Shown here piece by piece: positions 60,731 to 64,000 of a stretch of 64,000 nucleotides of DNA; the stretch's first letter is position 1, and each line of letters begins with the position of its first letter. The position numbers and the translations under genes were made by a program. The notes beneath the pieces are model-generated. The model was not told where the DNA came from and ran no database searches. It saw only the letters and a program-made list of their open reading frames with translations. This DNA comes from CBDCZY01 sp965224745 (GTDB lineage: Bacteria; Pseudomonadota; Gammaproteobacteria; Methylococcales; Methylomonadaceae). Location of the stretch: NCBI GenBank assembly GCA_965224745.1, contig CBDCZY010000002.1, forward strand, positions 1,360,265 to 1,424,264, in the 5' to 3' direction.

Positions 60731-61424
60731 CCGAATAATCCGGAGCTGCACCGTCGAAAGTGAAGCGTCACCGTCACGTTCCCACGTTCGAATGGACTAG
60801 GCGGCCCGTGTCGTCCCTTATCTCTGTTTCGACGCAGCCAAATTCGCGACTCAACACGGGAATGTACTGGACGTGGTCGAAACGGGCCGTCACCATCTTC
60901 CCGTGGCTTCCTGTTATCGGCACTATTCGTAGCAGCGGTGCAATCTTGTCGCCGACGATGCGCGGTTCGACGATGCTCGAATAGACGTATAGTGATTAGA
61001 AACCGCGCCTCAAATCGACGATGTAGTAGCCTCGTACAACCATCGAACGAGTAGACGACGCGAGACTGGTGCTGCTGCTGTCGCCCGCCTCGGCGCCGAA
61101 CCGGAGTATGTCGGGTAGATCGCCGTACAGTGTGAACGTTGTCTCACTCTTCACGTTCGCGACGAATTTCTGCGTGACTGGTTCGTAAGAGTATTTAACG
61201 CGTACCGGTTTATCACCGTTGAGCTTCTTGGCGAGCGCCTTGGGACTGTCGTAATAACCGTCTTCAAAGTATGCGTCCGTTGCCACGTTGCCGTCGTGTT
61301 CAACCGTCAATCTGGCGTTTCAAACGTTGTACCAGTCGTGCGGATAGTGTATCTCGATGAGGCCGCATTCCCAAACACCAGAGAGACTTATGCGACATGG
61401 TAGGTTGGATAGGGCAATGACTTA
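60727..61424 (-). pseudogene. Polinton/adintovirus-like minor capsid (F54H12.2-like) protein, C-terminal part
   Basis: On the - strand: LPCRISLSGVWECGLIEIHY, then PHDWYNV, DAYFEDGYYDSPKALAKKLN, LYVYSSIVEPRIVGDKIAPL, LRIVPITGSHGKMVTARFDH, VQYIPVLSREFGCVETEIRD and FERGNVTVTLHFRR. The L-G-W-V-L-EI-YPH start and the D-TG...VTLHF end are what I recall of the F54H12.2-type capsid proteins of Mavericks/Polintons. Two in-frame stops (near 61318 and 61006) and a one-base shift near 60790 show that it is dead. The gene continues into the pX-like gene with an ATGA overlap. Confidence 0.62.
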
Positions 61425-62502
61425 CTGACATAAGTGTGGGTGCGTGGGCGAGTGCAATCGTACTTTAATTAATTTGAACATGCTTGCGTGCATTTTTGTT
61501 GTGCAGATCAAGCAAATGATTACACCCAGCACCTTGAAACTGTGATGATCAAACATAAACCGTCTTCTAAAAAACGGTACATATACTATTATGATGTAGG
61601 CCCTTATACGATCTTCCATGACCCTGCAACGCGTGGTTAGAGTCGTTCTTGGCCCGGGTCGTGAAGACTTGAGTGGCCAGTTGTCTAAAAGTACGGAATA
61701 AAACACTTCATATAACAATAGTTTTAAAAAAACCTTTAAAAAAGCTCAACAGTTCATGGGTGTCTTAAAATGCACGGATGGGAAGACTTGGTAAGACTGA
61801 AACCATTGGCATGTCATGATTTCATTGTAATAGCAACGGTTTGTGTTTATAATCAATAGCGAGTAATCAGTAGGAATACTACCACAACTTACTGACTTAT
61901 TATATGTCTAAGCGGAGTCATCACCAACCAGGTTAGGGGTTGCCTCAAATTTACGATGTGTAGTCCGTCGTGTCGGACATTTCGCGATCTCTATGTTTAC
62001 TTTTTAAATGTTCGAAATTGAATTATTCAATTCATTTAACTCTTTAAGGCCTGGCCCATTTTGGAATATTTTTGGTACGTTGCAAATAACCAAATATTTT
62101 GCACACAACAATGCAAATGCCCCCTATGTATCATACATCAAAATAAAGGACACAAAACAAGGATTCTAAAATTGTAATCGTTATTTATTTTCCGAACAAT
62201 TACATTGACCCAGATTAAAAAAATTTATCCAGATTATTTTTTGATAAAATAAAAAAATATGATATTCCTTCAGTCTTGCCATGCGGTAGGTTTTTTGTTC
62301 CGGATTCAGTATCTACATGAAACTGCCAACAATTTGATATATCACATGTGAAAATATGATACAATTTGACAAATATATAGCATTTTATAAAGCACTGTTG
62401 AATGCCAGGGGAAACATAATCTTCATTTGAGACTCGAAGCAAGCCCATGTTTCAGAGCCTGTGGGAAGTAGCTTCTAAATTTAAATATAAAATCGAGTTG
62501 TA
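61425..62502. other. Interval without a recognised gene
   Basis: AT-rich, no exon-like frame. Nothing else of the Polinton (polymerase, integrase, ATPase, protease) or its terminal repeats was recognised in this stretch. Confidence 0.4.
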
Positions 62503-62820
62503 CTAGTCGCATATAATATCGTAGCAATCTTCCGTATTGCTTAGATTACCTGAAAGTATATGTTTTGAACATACAAAAAGCAAAACAGTTGAGTCCAAGG
62601 CCAAGCTGTCAATCAATAACACCGACATTCCGTTACTCGACGTCGGCAGTGCCCCGATCTCCTGTTTCGTTATTTTCACTAGTTCAGTTATTTCAGCCGC
62701 TGTAAACTTCTTACAATGCTTCAGAAGCATCTTGACGATATGTTCAGCAAATAATTTGATCAAAATCCACGATATTTGATGCAAATATGGGCAGTCTTTG
62801 CGGGAAGTTTTGCTAGCCAC
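62503..62820 (-). CDS. Possible host exon of unknown gene
   Basis: A - strand frame reads CPYHQ-like CPYLHQISWILIKLFAEHIV, then KMLLKHCKKFTAAEITELVK, ITKQEIGALPTSS and SVLLIDSLALDSTVLLFVCS, with a possible donor CAGGTAATC at about 62550. The helical, even composition suggests coding, but there is no ATG at the frame start (GTG) and no family was recognised. May be an internal exon or chance. Confidence 0.25.
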   Translation of the reverse strand: MASKTSRKDCPYLHQISWILIKLFAEHIVKMLLKHCKKFTAAEITELVKITKQEIGALPTSSNGMSVLLIDSLALDSTVLLFVCSKHILSGNLSNTEDCYDIICD

Positions 62821-62875
62821 AAACTACTACGAACAATCACGGAAGTGCACTCGGAAATAGGTCGATTACGCGTCA

Positions 62876-63100
62876 TAGGCCTTTATCGCGAAAACGCCAT
62901 TGCAATCGAGAGTGAGGCTAGAGACCCATTTGGTGGTGATGTGTACTACGTCACAATGCAAATTACGTTCCCCATTCCGGAATTTGCGCGTAAGGAACGT
63001 ACTTTGCATTGTGACATAATACACGTTACCACCAAATGGGTCTCTAGACTCGTTCTGGATCACGCGATCGCAGCGATCCAGACGTCGCGATAAAGGCCTA
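62876..63100. mobile_element. Palindromic MITE flanked by TA
   Basis: A 225-bp imperfect palindrome. The outer arms GGCCTTTATCGCG and CGCGATAAAGGCC meet TA on both sides; the inner arms TAGAGACCCATTTGGTGGT and ACCACCAAATGGGTCTCTA, with TACGTCACAATGCAAATTAC and its partner, continue to the centre near 62990. A frame across it is a by-product of the fold-back. Confidence 0.8.
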
Positions 63101-63386
63101 TTGGGTGTTGTGGTTGGAAGAAAAAGAGGGATGACGGAATAGTAGACGGAACGACGATTATTTTCGTACATTTTCATTAAAATCAGTTGGAAACTTAAAA
63201 TACCATCGTGGAATACATCTATCGGTCGCGGGCGACCGATTTTGCATGGGTCAGGCCTTATAGGGTCATTTAAACAATAATACGTGTATGTTGTTACTAC
63301 AACAATTATGACAAGATAAATGCAGTACATGTATTTATAAACCACATTGCCTTGTATTAGGCCCTACATTGTATTGCTTTGCTCCC
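63101..63386. other. Interval without a recognised gene
   Basis: No repeat or exon was identified between the MITE and the LINE tail. Confidence 0.4.
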
Positions 63387-63770
63387 TTAGCTCCGCGAGG
63401 AGCCGTAGGGACGCGTCATGACTGACTTCTTCATCAGCTCTCTACAATCCTGCTGGTTGTGTGCCATGGATTGTGTCTCTACGAAGGATTTGCCGTTCCA
63501 TTCCACAATGTTGTCAGTCCACCTCTTGCCCGGCCTGCCCATTCTTCGCTTGCCTTCGTTTGTTCCCTGAAGTATAACTTTGGTTAGTCCGTCTGATCTT
63601 GTAACGTGCCCATACCATTTCAGTTTAAGTCGCTGTACAGTTGTCAGGAGATCTTCGTACGGTTCCACGTGCTTTATGATGGGTTTTCACACATGCTGGT
63701 TAGTGATTCTGTCTTTGTTGGATATGCCAAGGATCTCGCGAAGGCATCTCAACTCTAGCGATGGGATTCT
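63387..63770 (-). pseudogene. RTE-like LINE C-terminal end
   Basis: On the - strand: SLELRCLREILGISNKDRIT, then MEPYEDLLTTVQRLKLKWYG, HVTRSDGLTKVILQGTNEGK and RRMGRPGKRWTDNIVEWNGK, the standard C-terminal region of a common marine-animal LINE. One frame disruption lies near 63670. Confidence 0.8.
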
Positions 63771-63814
63771 CTTCTGTAGTTCTCCTTCTCCCCTTCTCCC
63801 CTATCCTCCTCTAC

Positions 63815-64000
63815 ACCTCGTAGTGTGCCAGTTTGGATCATGACATGCCAATTTGTTCAGACTTCTGCCATCTCAGTCGTCATCTGGTTTCTGGCCATAT
63901 CCTCTTTCACCAGGTCTCGCCATCTCAGCTTTGGCTTGCCTCGATTTCGCTATCCATCTACTGGCATCTATAATATATTTCTCGTCTCGTGGCCTCATCT
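63815..64000 (-). pseudogene. LINE C-terminal end, cut by the window edge
   Basis: On the - strand: GKPKLRWRDLVKEDMARNQM, then TTEMAEV (stop) TNWHVMIQTGTLRG. This is the end of a second LINE of the same broad type as the one next to it. The rest lies beyond position 64000. Confidence 0.65.

Noticed and set aside
62776..63093. Coding frames across the MITE
   Set aside because: Frames on both strands mirror each other because the DNA is palindromic. They show no protein pattern.

Overview
The window joins two unrelated genomes. Positions 1-26557 are bacterial: compact, intron-free genes, Shine-Dalgarno starts, overlapping ATGA/TAATG stop-starts, insertion sequences and an integron cassette array. 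Gene content (mnmE next to a superintegron-like array, higBA and vapBC cassettes, IS21/IS110/IS91 elements) suggests a gammaproteobacterium. Positions 26558-64000 are animal: a multi-exon EMG1/NEP1 gene with GT-AG introns, vertebrate-type TTAGGG repeats, tRNA-derived SINEs, CR1/L2-like, jockey-like and RTE-like LINEs, a BEL/Pao LTR retrotransposon, a Polinton/adintovirus-like fragment and minisatellites. The join falls inside an IS21 istB gene. A chimeric assembly from a host-symbiont sample is the simplest reading; a real integration cannot be excluded from sequence alone.

Bacterial layout. mnmE (16-1374) is followed by a cassette array with no integron integrase in view. From 1.8 to 12.1 kb the cassettes read on the + strand, each closed by an attC site: a vapBC-like pair, a TIR-like protein, a pterin dehydratase with a membrane protein, higBA-2, membrane proteins, GNAT acetyltransferases, three further toxin-antitoxin-like pairs, and two cassettes without an evident gene. 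From 15.2 to 23.5 kb the cassettes read on the - strand: a PIN-domain pair, a HExxH lipoprotein, a monooxygenase-fold protein with an acetyltransferase, another gene-less cassette, and two near-identical IS91-like modules. This flipped block lies between two inverted IS21 copies (12481-14888 and 24270-26557). Turning it back by recombination between the IS21 copies rebuilds an IS110 transposase frame of 317 codons with a 6-bp target duplication, and rebuilds the attC site into which the IS110 had inserted. The block has therefore almost certainly been inverted.

Animal layout. 26.6-36.3 kb holds telomere-like repeats, two SINE copies and nested LINE fragments. 36.6-37.2 kb is a foldback DNA element. 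37.7-44.6 kb is a BEL/Pao element with 705-bp LTRs differing at about six sites, a 5-bp target duplication and a pol frame in which the whole reverse transcriptase is missing. 47.6-51.5 kb carries exons 2-6 of EMG1, the only host gene identified with confidence. 54.8-58.7 kb is a CR1/L2-like LINE whose ORF1 joins an SH3 domain to an SGNH esterase. 59.0-64.0 kb holds RTE-like LINE pieces, a Polinton capsid fragment and a palindromic MITE.

All comparisons were made by eye. No search, alignment program or folding program was run.
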